From assembly GCA_013399015.1 (NCBI GenBank), contig VWZX01002690.1, positions 496,001-560,000 of the forward strand: DNA of 64,000 bases. Direction: 5' to 3'. This document shows positions 45,701 to 54,921 of this stretch, piece by piece. The notes under the pieces are model-generated. The model was not told where the DNA came from. It searched no databases and saw only the letters and a list, made by a program, of their open reading frames with translations. The DNA is from Galbula dea (Eukaryota > Chordata > Aves > Piciformes > Galbulidae). Each line of letters opens with the position of its first letter. The stretch's first letter is position 1. Both the position numbers and the translations under genes were made by a program.

Positions 45701-48700
45701 TGCCCTGCTACAGCCCCCCTAGCTCTTAACCACCACCCTCAGCTCCTCACTCCCTGTTCCAGAGCAAGAGATTTAATAAGCTCTGATGTTGTGTAATGAG
45801 CAGAAGCAGGGGCTGCTCTGGAAAGACCAGAGGGGATGCCAGAATTTCTCAGAGTTAACCCCCTATGTGGAACCCACAGCACCAACCTAGCCCTGCCACT
45901 GGCAGAGCTGCATTTGCCAACACACAGCAGTACAGAGCAACCCAAAATACATCTGCACAGGAATACCCTCAGTGCCAAATGAACAGGGGAAGGCAGGCTC
46001 ATCTCTGCTTTGCCTGGGGGGGTATGTATCAAGAAAAACAGGCTGTAACTCACAGTGGAAGAGAGACAGAGCTTTTGAAGAACATAAACATCAAGGTGCA
46101 GCATCAGTCTGAAACCATTTCACTCTAAGAGCTCACAAGAACCTGTGGCACAGTAGCTCTGCAGAGGACAGCTGGCACTAGAAAGCAGAAGCCCATGCCA
46201 GATGGAAAGGAATACTCTCCACTAACCCATTCCTCAACAAGGTTCCTTGTTTCCAGCCAGTCAGAGACTTTATAGACAGGGACTGAGCATTTCCACCAGC
46301 CTTGCCTCTACCAGCCCTGCTCCACCCCCTCAACTATTCATTTCTCAACTCCACACAAAGAAAGGAACTTTCAGAAGAGTGAACTGCATCTTTTGACAGT
46401 CCTGCCTTCAACTTCTTTGTACTGCACCCTGACAAGCTCTGTAAACTGAGGTTTCAGTGACTGGTGCACAAAATGCAGCTTACAGTTAACACAACTTCAG
46501 CAGGTTTCTTGTCCTGCTGACAATATGCACACCAGGGATGTGAGGTGTCCACAGGAACATGTCTCATAGCTAGAGGAACTCAAAACACAGCAGGAAAGAC
46601 TACATGAGAATTCTTTAACTGGGTAGCTTTGAAGGGATTACATTTCTCCTAACTTCCAATTTTAGCTTCATTATTGACTCTGGAGCAGGAAGGTGCAAAG
46701 GCCTGTGACCTCTGCCTCCTCTGGAAGTTTCTGTCCATCACTGTTAGTGCATTCACAACCCAAACCCCTTCAGCATAACAGGTGCACTCCATGCACAGCA
46801 GGACACATACCCACACACCACTACAACAAATTCTAGGTCAACCAAAAAGCCTGCATTGGCTGTTGTCAGTGAGCTGTGGTAAGATCTTGAGCAAAAAAAG
46901 AACAATTTCTCTCTGCCTTCAACAAATAAATTTCCTGTTCAGCAGAGAGTGAATTTCAGCTGTTATAAATAAGATTTATTTATAAATCTTATAAATTCAC
47001 CCTGAAGTGGTGAAGAGTGCACTAATCTGAGCTGTAAACATGGCAAGAGCTCTAAATCACCCCAGAGGTGAAAAATCTATTCCTTTCTTCTTCTCTGTGG
47101 ACTCAGGTCTTTTAAGCAGTACTGGGGGGGTACTTTCACTGTCTCCAAAGGTATCTAGCACACTGCTTTGCTCTTCACATGCATTCTCATTCTGAACCAC
47201 TAACATTCAGGAATGTTTTAAAAGAAAACAAAAGGAGAGTCTGCCTGTTCATTTGTGCAGCTCTAAAAGGATTCCCAAAGTGTTGCCAAGCTCTCCAGAA
47301 AGCCTGTCAGTGTTGGTGGTGTCACTGCATAACATGCAGAGTTTGCTCCTCTTGGATCCTTCTTCCATTGAACCTTTTCCAACAAAGAAAGTAAAATGTT
47401 CTTCTGATCTGTCAGTATCAAACAGCAATTTCAACACAGGAAAAGCTGGAGAGGTTGAGACTTTTCCCTGTGACCTTACACTTCACCTAAACCAAACCAA
47501 CCAACCAACCCACCCAGACAGATCATTGTTAACATTATCATGCTTTAAGAAGGTCTTCTTTAGGAATCACTTCTGCAGTGCTAGGTGAGTGGAAGAAAAG
47601 AAACAAAAAGGCAGCTTGCAGAAACCAAAAGCATGGTCAAAACAGTGCTTTTAACTGATCTAAGCTCTTTACCTGAACCAAAAAGTTCTGTGCACTCAAG
47701 TTCCTTCAATATATTTCCACACTTGCATGCATCAGCAACCCAGTTGTCTCCCTCCTCCCTTCCTTACCTGACATCACACTCATAAACTCCATTATCTTCC
47801 AGCAGTGCAGGAATAAACCAAAGCAAGTCCTGGTGCTGATGGATCCTGGCAGCTCTCTCTGTGGTTACTGGGGTAGCACTACCATTTTTATACCATGTCA
47901 GATTGTAATCAGAGTGAAGCTCTAGCAATGCACTTATTGGGCAACTAAGAGCTACAGGCTCTCCAACAAGCACAAAGTAATCACAAATAATGCATTTTTC
48001 TATTAAAAAAAAAAAAAGAAAGTAAAAATGATCAATGCTTTTAATCTGTACACTTTAGGAGTATTAATATCCATTCTAAGTTACACAGAAGTAGAAAAGA
48101 AAACTTTCTGTAAACATTTACCATGAAAATGTCACAAGGTTACCATTTTTTGTTTGTTTAGCACCTTCTGGTTGAGGATCCAAACCACACATTTATAAAG
48201 CTTAAGCCACAACTTCCCTCTACTAAGGCAGTCAGCAACAAGCACATCTCAGTCCCAATAGCTTCAGTGCTAAGCAGGGTCTAAGAAGATACATGGGATT
48301 CACCAGGCAACACAAGCTTCACAACTCACCTGGTGTCTTCATGCTACTTTAGCATGTTAGTATCTCTGCAGAATTCCCTGATTCTTCATCAGGTAGATGA
48401 AGAAGATGATCATTCTTAATGTAGATACTACCTATGAGAAGCATGCTGCAAGCAGGAGCAGTGCAGAGCTCCTCACACTACTCTGGCCATTAGGACTCTG
48501 GGGCCAAAACCAAATTAGGAAACAGAAAAAAAGATGGGTTTTGACCTGAAGCACAAGACAGTGTGGAATAAGATCAAAACCTCAACACATCCAAGAAGCC
48601 TGTGAACCAACATGTCATAATACAGAGGCAGTTTGGAGAGCTGCACTATCTAGATTAAGAAGTCGTGACTATAATGTATTATTTTCTTACTACATCTGCA

Positions 48701-49708
48701 ATTTCTGCTCTCTTTATCCAGAAGGCCCTTCAAATTATGAACATTACTCCCAACATCACATAAAGGGTGAGCATAAACAGAATTTTTGTTACTGTGGCAG
48801 TGTAACAACTTGACAAGGCACAATCATGCAGCTTAGCAAGCAGCTTTTTAAACATCAGCCAAAATGAGACCAGAGAAAGAAGGACACATACTGCAAGAAG
48901 TCATCAAGAACCCAAATCTGCAAGCAAAAAACTACTTGGAGAATACCAGTTTAGCACAAACACACCAGGCCACTTGGCTATAAGTTAGGGTTTTTAAAGC
49001 TTACAAACTTTTTCATACATGTGCAACCCTGAATTGCTAGGAAACAGCAAAACATCTGACTGAACTGATCCTACACATCTGGCTGAAGGATTGTATAAAC
49101 ACAAAGCTAATGTATTCCATTCCCAAATAAAACCAGTCTTCAGCAATCTTGCTAGTCCTGCCACCTTCCTACCCCCCAACTGAAAGATTTCCAAGTAGGT
49201 CCCTGTGGAGCTTAAACAAATGCAGAGACATTAAGACTAGACTGCTTATGTTAAGAGCAGCAAGATAAGCATCATTAACTTAGGGAGCCCTAAACTTTAC
49301 TGAAAAGTCAGATCTATCATTAAAAACCTTACTAATTAATTGTAAAGGAAACTGAATTCTGCTACTTTCAGGACACAGCTACAGCATGTCTCTTAAAGAA
49401 AGCACTCAACAGCTAACTTCAAGTCAAGGAAGCCAATCTCTTTGGACTTTCTTCATAGGAATCAGGAATCCCCAGTGCAACATCAATCCAAGAAAAGGTA
49501 TCCAGCACATCTTCACTATGCTGAAGCAAAAACAACTCCCAAATCTGCTATTTGCTCTCAGTTACTCTTTTCTACTAAATATAAACACTCTGTCCCTTGC
49601 AGGTTTTCTCTTTCAAAATGGTAATGTCAGCAATGTAGGTAACTTACCAGCACTGACCAGAGGCATCAAGAGAATGAGACAAACCATCAACAAAAATGTA
49701 GATGGCAT
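33395..49708 (-). CDS. IL1R1: Interleukin-1 receptor type 1 (ten coding exons, 555 residues)
   Basis: This is the cell-surface receptor for IL-1 alpha and beta. By family knowledge it pairs with IL1RAP and signals through MyD88 and IRAK kinases to NF-kB. The joined exons give 1668 nt with intact phase at every junction. Residues 1-20 are a signal peptide (MPSTFLLMVCLILLMPLVSA). Three Ig domains cover about 21-329, with conserved cysteines and WYK motifs and many sequons such as NLT, NVT and NIS. A transmembrane helix lies at about 336-355, followed by VDLVLWYRDSC. The TIR domain spans about 378-535, with box 1 YDAYVLY, box 2 GRDDLPGE and box 3 FWKRVRYHMP. IL1R1 is favoured over paralogues by the juxtamembrane IYKIF..D.VLWYRDSC and by the Ig2 segment KNDNGLCFNGKM, both close to remembered chicken and human IL1R1. 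The length matches known IL1R1 (about 555-570). The ATG has upstream in-frame codons ESWQQK and no earlier ATG nearby. Confidence 0.95.
34773..34931 (-). CDS. IL1R1: IL1R1 coding exon 9 (TIR domain, first half)
   Basis: This exon is 159 nt. It carries TIR box 1 (DGKIYDAYVLY), ILPEVLERQCGYHLFIFGRD and box 2 (DDLPGE). The acceptor is TTTCAG|ATGGG and the donor is GAAG|GTAATC. Confidence 0.95.
35269..35412 (-). CDS. IL1R1: IL1R1 coding exon 8 (transmembrane segment)
   Basis: This exon is 144 nt. It encodes a juxtamembrane stalk (AQNIQGY), one strongly hydrophobic helix and the basic stop-transfer region ending FLAKK. The acceptor is TGCTGCAG and the donor is AAAAG|GTACGT. Confidence 0.95.
36452..36675 (-). 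mobile_element. CR1 LINE 3' fragment
   Basis: Minus orientation: ATAGAATCATAGAATGGCTG, GGTTGGAAGGGACCTTAAAG, CCACAACTTCTCTGGGCAAC and CTGTTCCAGTGCCTCACCAC. It shares the subfamily signature of the copy at about 29.97 kb. It lies in the IL1R1 intron between coding exons 7 and 8. Confidence 0.9.
37222..37367 (-). CDS. IL1R1: IL1R1 coding exon 7 (Ig domain 3, second half)
   Basis: This exon is 146 nt. It encodes EEGLPHGLAVSGTKFNIS through KFFCHFAYDSQEFTAYLKL. The acceptor is CATAACAG and the donor is CCAG|GTAAGA. The second Ig3 core cysteine is in FFCHF. Confidence 0.95.
37600..38300 (+). mobile_element. CR1 LINE, longer copy with ORF2 remnants
   Basis: Plus orientation. The 5' part resembles the CR1 reverse-transcriptase ORF tail (TTTTGCAGATGATACAAAC, CTTGACAGGCTGAAGAAATG). 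The 3' part runs through AGGTTGCCCAGAGAAGTTGTG to GGTCCCTTCCAATCTAAATG. It has internal deletions and frame breaks. It lies in the IL1R1 intron between coding exons 6 and 7, ending near 38300. Confidence 0.75.
39334..39436 (-). mobile_element. Short CR1 LINE 3' end
   Basis: About 100 bp in minus orientation: CACAGAATCACAGAATG then GGAAGGGACCTCCAAAGATC and ATCTAGTCCAACCCCCCTGC. This is a 5'-truncated insertion in the IL1R1 intron between coding exons 6 and 7. Confidence 0.85.
40189..40309 (-). CDS. IL1R1: IL1R1 coding exon 6 (Ig domain 3, first half)
   Basis: This exon is 121 nt. It encodes GSHVVMECNISSG and a segment with FWKVND. The acceptor is TTTTTGCAG and the donor is TATGA|GTAAGT. The first Ig3 core cysteine is in MECN. 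Confidence 0.94.
41838..42000 (-). mobile_element. Diverged CR1 LINE fragment
   Basis: A degraded CR1 3' end in minus orientation: AAGGTTGGAAGAGACTTGGAG followed by a diverged body with CTGCAGGCAGCCTG. It lies in the IL1R1 intron between coding exons 5 and 6. Boundaries are uncertain. Confidence 0.55.
42556..42621 (-). CDS. IL1R1: IL1R1 coding exon 5 (Ig3 lead-in)
   Basis: This exon is 66 nt and is the short exon characteristic of the family. It encodes MRPEFIYPKNNTLEVEL. The acceptor is TCTGTTAG and the donor is CTAG|GTAAGT. Confidence 0.94.
43755..43929 (-). CDS. IL1R1: IL1R1 coding exon 4 (Ig domain 2, second half)
   Basis: This exon is 175 nt. It encodes DCEPGFLEGQRF through NYTCQMLYTHMGRQYNVSR. 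The acceptor is TTTAG|GACTG and the donor is AAAG|GTGAGT. The Ig2 core cysteine is in NYTCQ. Confidence 0.95.
44104..44500 (+). mobile_element. CR1 LINE fragment
   Basis: This is a CR1 3' portion in plus orientation (antisense to IL1R1). It runs from the GTTCAGCCTGGAGCAGACTG motif through a decayed C-terminal ORF2 stretch (VEHWNRLPRDA) to GGTCCCTTCCAACAG. It lies in the IL1R1 intron between coding exons 3 and 4. Ends are approximate. Confidence 0.85.
45415..45601 (-). CDS. IL1R1: IL1R1 coding exon 3 (Ig domain 2, first half)
   Basis: This exon is 187 nt. The acceptor is TAATTACAG and the donor is TAAG|GTATTG. It encodes the Ig1-Ig2 linker and the first strands of Ig2, including GLCFNG, GKIICPDLE and EVHWYK. 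The length is identical to that of the matching IL1RL2 exon. Confidence 0.95.
46969..46992. repeat. AT-rich perfect inverted repeat
   Basis: Two perfectly complementary 10-bp arms, ataagattta and taaatcttat, are separated by 4 bases. It sits in the IL1R1 intron between coding exons 2 and 3. Function is unknown; such palindromes are common in AT-rich introns. Confidence 0.7.
47768..47999 (-). CDS. IL1R1: IL1R1 coding exon 2 (Ig domain 1)
   Basis: This exon is 232 nt. It begins after TTTTAATAG and encodes EKCIICDYFVLVGEP and then the first Ig fold, with its core cysteine in LSCPI and the partner in YECDVR. The donor is TCAG|GTAAGG. The phase is 1 in and 2 out. Confidence 0.95.
49648..49708 (-). 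CDS. IL1R1: IL1R1 coding exon 1 (signal peptide)
   Basis: The coding part is 61 nt, encoding 20 hydrophobic residues and ending one base into a codon. The donor is GCTG|GTAAGT. The same exon probably extends upstream as 5' UTR to about 49787, where a pyrimidine-rich acceptor (TTTTTCTAAAG) is seen; that upstream end is uncertain. Confidence 0.9.
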
Positions 49709-49792
49709 CTTTTGCTGCCAAGATTCTTCTTCTGTTAATGTGGTAAGAGTGTCCAAGCTGCAGTGTCCTCTGCATCCTGCACTACTCCTTTA

Positions 49793-52700
49793 GAAAAACA
49801 ATCAGGAAAAGTATTAGTCATTTTGGGTTGGGTAATTTAGTCCCAGCCTTTGAAGATTTCAACTACAGCAACTGTTGGCCTCCCCAGAAGGCTGCCCAGT
49901 TTTCAGCTTTCTATTGAAATTCTCCCCACTTTCTACTGGAATAACTCTTGCATAAAATCTCATTTTCTTTTGCCAGCATAGTTAAGCCAAAAAAATAACC
50001 AAACCAAAACCAAAGCCCCACAAGAAACTTCAACCCTCTAGCACAGTCAAGTTATGCCAGCATACAGGGATTTAAGTTACACTGCATAATTCAGAAACCA
50101 AGCTTGATTAAGCTACTCCTCTTTCCACACATTTAGGAGAGGCACAATCACAGAGATGCAAGAGGTTTTGTTCTTTGAACTGTTCTTGTCCACTTGGAGC
50201 AGTAGATCAACTAGTAGATCAACTTGCAGCCCTTTCCAGGAGGGGACACTAACTCTAGCCTGATCTGGCACTTAAACTGGTGTCTGAAGTCAAATGCATG
50301 TGGAAACCACAGCCAATATGAATTGCTGTGGTCAGACACAAAAGAGTTCAAGAACTGCAGTGTCACTTCACACCTCAGGTCTTCTTTGCAGCTTTCTCCA
50401 ACAAAGACATGACTGAACAGACACCCACTGCCCTCATGGCCCACAAGTGGCTTCCATGAAACCTCTAAATCTTAACCAAGTCCTGTTCCCCTCTCAGATG
50501 TGCCAGCTTTTTCTCAGCAAGACATCATCAGAGCCCTTCCCATTTAGGCTTGAGCCTTCTACTGTCAGCCAGCTAGCAAAGACTTAAGCCCTTTCTCTTC
50601 TAACAGCTCCTTGTAGGTTAAGGTCTGGATTTAGCTCTCTTGTCAGTTCCTGATTAGTTTGCCTGCTGCCTCTCACCCTACAGCAATCTGGTTTCCCACA
50701 TACCAACCCATTGCAAAACACTCACTGCACAAGGCCTAGTTAAATATTTGCCTTCTACCCAGCTAGAAATGGCTGGAAGAAGAGATGGTATTCCCTGAAA
50801 AACACACATGGCCTTGACTTGCATCCACTGGAGTTCACTTTAGTGACAAATTAGCCACACCAGCTCTTTCTTTTGAAACATTTCATATGCTGAAGTGTTG
50901 AGGTAGCATGGAAGGAAACAGAGCAGAATTTAATGCTTTAATGTAAGAGCCTCCAAGTATGTACTTCTTTTGGACAGTTTATCTGACAAAGCACTCCTAC
51001 CATAGTCTTTATTTAGTTGCCTTGTGTGTGCTTTTCCTGTAACATGCCAATGAGCTGATCATCATCCCTGTAGTTTCACTCTACCTGTAAAAAGTGGAGA
51101 AAGAGGACAAAAAAAAAGGATTTGACAAAATATACCATTTAGACAGCAGCACTCACATACAAAACTAACTTTTCTGCAGACATCCTGAAAATAAAAGCAA
51201 CTGCCTACACTAGAGAGAGAACCTAAACCAAAGTAAAGACTGACCAAGAATTCTAGCAAAGAAAACTAAGTTGGAAAAAGTTTCCAACTAAGCTGGAAAA
51301 GTAAGTGTCTGGAATATAAAGTCAAAAATAAGATAACATTACACAGGGTGTCAAGCAAGCAACAAAACCAGACATAAGTAGCCATTTTGTAAGACAGATT
51401 TAACCAACTTTCCTGTCTAACATGTTCTATATATAAAAAAATTGCAGCTGATCATTTTACAGGGGCATGCATGAATGCTAAGTCACACAAAAGACACACA
51501 AGCACCCTCCAGAAGCAGATCTGGTTATTCACTGCCATATTCTGAGTCTGAAGTGATGACCACAAACCTCAGTCCTTAACTGCCTCTTTTCCAGGCAATC
51601 CTGCAAGTTGCAGGACTACAGAAAAGTCACACCTTAAAGGAAAACCCATTCTCCAAGGCATTCTGTTAAAGCTCCATCAAAATGAAGCCACAGAACTCAA
51701 AGAACATTCACAAAGTCTGCAACAGCTAAATCTTCATAAGCTAAATTCCAGTTTAACTTTGTGACACAGTACAAACCATCCTAAATCTGAATCAAGTGTT
51801 TGGTAGAGGTAGTGCCTCAGCTTTCAACAAAGCACAGGAGAAGGGGAAAGAAAAACCCCAAATCAACAGATATCTGTAGCTCTGTGTAGCTAGCCACCAC
51901 TGGCTGCTTCTAGTACCGTGATGAGGTGGATGTGGGTGGATAGGTAGCTCATCTCAAACTGGAGGCAATGAGAGCATCCAAACCACCTTGAAAGGAGCAA
52001 TCTCAGCAGTGTTCAAAGCAACCAAAAGCAGTACCTCCTTTCTGCACCAAGTGGAAGGAGCTCATTTCGCAGTCAGCGCTCTGAAGAATGTTCTGTCATT
52101 CCAACTCCTGTTACCTGTCAATGCAAGTTCATGTGGACTTCAATGTGGAATCTCTCCTATTTAAGTCTAAAGTTAGTTATCACTTTTCAAAGTACAGTTA
52201 AGAGGCATTTAAAAAGATCAAAAGGGCTCATGCAGATAAAACTGTATGTAACAAAACCACAGTAATGCAAAGTATTAAAAAAGTCATGTCTAACTCTTAG
52301 GAGAGGGATAAAATCAGTACCATTGTTTAAAACAAAAAAAAAGTAAGGAGTATTTCTCCTTCAAGGACTAATTTTAAATAAATGTAATTTGAAATATCTA
52401 AATTAAGAATCCTGCATTATAAAACCATTATTTTGTGCAAGAGTTTGATGTCAGTTTCTCAGCTTTAACAGCACTCCCAATTTCACAATCAGTAGGAAAG
52501 GCAAGCATGACCATTTAGCAACTCCAAGCTGGGGTTTTTTGAGAAGCCAAGCACATGTGAGTGGTCCAAGCCAAACAAGCATGCAGTCACCAAATTGATC
52601 AAGAAAACCAAATCACACCCAACATTTTGCTGGAGTCCCTGATGAAAACTCTCCTAATTTAAGAGCTGCTGTTGGAAACAAAGCAAAACCTTGATTCGGC

Positions 52701-53570
52701 TCAGTAGCTTTCCATGAAGAGCTCAGTCCAACCAAGCTGTGGCTCCACATGGTGCCGCCAAGCACCATCTGCGTTGTGACCAGTTCAGGTCCAGGAGTGT
52801 CAAAGCACCTCTTCACTAGGTCTGACACTGATATTTCTGCAGGCAACTCTTTCTCTCAAAGCCTTCCTCTCGTCAATGCACAGGCACTTACAAAAGAGCC
52901 CCTGGTTGATCAGGGTTGTGCAATAAGTAGTTTCTGGAGCGTTTTACCGGGTCGAGAAGATTTATGCTAAGCTTTATCCTGCTTCCTGTTACAAGCACTA
53001 TTAAAAATGTGCTAGCCTTCGGCACTCCTCCAGCCTTGACGTCTACTCCCTGCTTCCTACCTGGCTTTGCACATGGCAAGACGCACCGAGGAAGCAGGCA
53101 CAAACGGCTAATAAAAACATACAAGCAGCTTCCAAAAAAGCTGTTCGGTGCCATAAGAGCTGAAGAACCAGCAGCAGCCTCACGCCGAGGTAGCGGCACT
53201 GCGCAAACACATCGCGCACCGCCCTCCAAACTCCCCCGAAATGGAAAGAACCCGAGGAGTTCGCGTTTGTTTTGTTCGGGCTACTTTTCTTTCGGTTAGG
53301 GAGGGGAAACGATCAGCACTGCACTCCCCCTCGCCTCCGCCGCAACTCATCGATACCCTGCCCGACATAGAAACGCCACCGCCCCCTCCCCACGCTGCCA
53401 AACAGCAGGCAAGACAGCTGCGGAGCGGGGAGAAAGACACCCCGAAACCCTAACTGCCCCCCGGTCCCCGCCACAGCCGGACACCTCGCTGCCCTCCCCA
53501 GGGAAGCGAGGCGAACCCCGGCAAGGAGCGAAGAGGCTACCCCCGCTCCCCATTTCGCCTCCCGCCGCTT
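49793..53570 (-). other. IL1R1: Probable IL1R1 first intron
   Basis: About 3.8 kb between the CpG-island first exon and the signal-peptide exon. It is AT-rich, with no CR1 and no convincing coding sequence. First introns often hold enhancers, but none can be pointed to here. Confidence 0.5.
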
Positions 53571-53780
53571 TTCCTCACCTCCGTCGACTCCCCGCACCTC
53601 ACCGGTCGGCCCTCCTCGTAGCACATAGCTAGCAGACCGGCAGCAAGCTCCGCCTCACCCAGGCAAGGCACGGTGGTAGCCGGTTCCTCGGCCCGGCCCG
53701 GCCCGGCCCGGGCGGTCCGGGTCGCCCCTCCCCTCCCCGCCCCAAGCCCCGCCCGCTGCTGCCGGTGGGTGGTGTCCGGT
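53080..53780 (-). promoter_or_regulatory. IL1R1: CpG-rich putative promoter and first exon of IL1R1
   Basis: The base composition switches abruptly from AT-rich to GC- and CpG-rich here. GC-box-like motifs (GCCCCGCCCGC and CTCCCCGCCCC) lie at about 53730-53755, next to a CGGCC-type tandem at 53690-53715. No TATA box was seen. Candidate minus-strand donors are at 53577-53578 (GTGAGG) and 53601-53602. The position directly upstream of the IL1R1 coding exons makes it the likely IL1R1 promoter and untranslated first exon; the start site itself is not determinable. Confidence 0.65.
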
Positions 53781-54274
53781 GCTTCAGGGAGGGCAGTGGG
53801 ATGTCCCGGGGCTGGTCAGTGAGCAAACACTAATGGTGATTCCCGTTGTGGCCGTCTTTGAGGCATCCCTCCCCAAAGTTTCAGCTAACCCTGCTTTCTC
53901 TGGCATCAAGACCTTTCCTTTAGCCGCCACACCTGAGTTTGGTTCTTCTTCAGGCTGTGAAGAGTGCAGCTAAGAGGAGGTCAGCACTGTGTGAGCAGAT
54001 GTGTTCCCTCACCCTCAAGCTGCCCTCGGGGCTCATGGCAAGCCCTGACCAGGCTGATCTCGGGAAGCATGAGAGCCCTCTGGCTAGCTCAGTGTCCCAG
54101 CCTTGCCTATGGGAGCAGAGACAGTTCACGTCTTCAAATAACCAGGTTCTACTTGTGCACCACAGTGCATCCAGGACATGCTGGATGTAACCATACCTGC
54201 CAGGGGACTGACGTGGCACAGCTGAAACCCATCCTTGGCAAATTCAGCACCCCACTCATGGACACTCATCCTCT

Positions 54275-54535
54275 TTAGGCCAAGAAGAAATGGCCTCAAG
54301 TTGCACCAGGGGAGGTTTGGATTGGATAGCAGGAAAAATTTCTTCCCAGAAAGAGTTGTCAGGCATTGGCCCAGGCTGCCCAGGGCAGTGCTGGAGTCAC
54401 CATCCCTGGTGGGGGGCAAAAAAAACATCTAGATGTGGAAGTCAGGGCCATGGTTTAGTGGCATGGTGGTGATAGGTTGATGGTTGGACTTGATGATCTT
54501 AGAGGTCTTTTCCAACCTTAATTATTCCATGATTC
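54275..54535 (+). mobile_element. CR1 LINE 3' fragment
   Basis: Plus orientation: AAATGGCCTCAAGTTGCACC, AGGCATTGGCCCAGGCTGCC, GTGATAGGTTGATGGTTGGA, ATTCCATGATTC. It is followed within a few bases by a second CR1 of a different subfamily. Confidence 0.93.
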
Positions 54536-54559
54536 AAAGAGAGTGCAGGGACTCACTTC

Positions 54560-54921
54560 AGGAAGGCTCTGGGGAGACCTTACTGCAGCACATCAGTACT
54601 TAAAAGAAGTGTATAAGATAAAGACAGACATTTTAACAAGGCCTGTTGCAGTAGGACAAGGGGTAACAGCTTTAAACTGTGGGAGAGAGATTTAGACCAG
54701 ATACAAGGAAGACATTTTTCACAGTGAGGGTGGTGAGGCACTGGAACAGGTTGCCCAGAGAGCTGGTAGATACTCCACCCCTGAAAACGTTCCAGGTCAG
54801 GTTGGTTGAGGCTCTGGGCAACCTGCTGTAGTTATAGGTGTCCCTGCTCTCTGCAGGGAGGCTGGACTAGATGACTTTTAACAATCCCTTCCAACTCTAA
54901 CTTTCCTATTATTCTATGACT
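54560..54921 (+). mobile_element. CR1 LINE 3' fragment, different subfamily
   Basis: Plus orientation: CTCTGGGGAGACCTTACTGC, GGCACTGGAACAGGTTGCCC, GGCTGGACTAGATGACTTTT, TATTATTCTATGAC. It makes a head-to-tail pair with the preceding copy, which suggests one inserted at the A/T-rich 3' tail of the other. Confidence 0.92.

Larger units (their letters stand above)
30529..53720 (-). other. IL1R1: IL1R1 gene, whole transcription unit (approximate)
   Basis: This span covers the gene from the CpG-rich putative promoter and first exon down to the most distal AATAAA signal. The ten coding exons are 49648-49708, 47768-47999, 45415-45601, 43755-43929, 42556-42621, 40189-40309, 37222-37367, 35269-35412, 34773-34931 and 33395-33771. 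At least one untranslated first exon near 53.6 kb is inferred. A good donor (rc of AC at 53577-53578, reading CGGAG then GTGAGG) lies in the CpG island, followed by an intron of about 3.8 kb. The exact transcript start and end cannot be read from sequence alone. CR1 copies sit in the introns at about 36.45, 37.6-38.3, 39.33, 41.84 and 44.10 kb. Confidence 0.85.

Noticed and set aside
53180..53624. ORFs in the second CpG island
   Set aside because: Same reason: open frames caused by GC richness, with no domain content.
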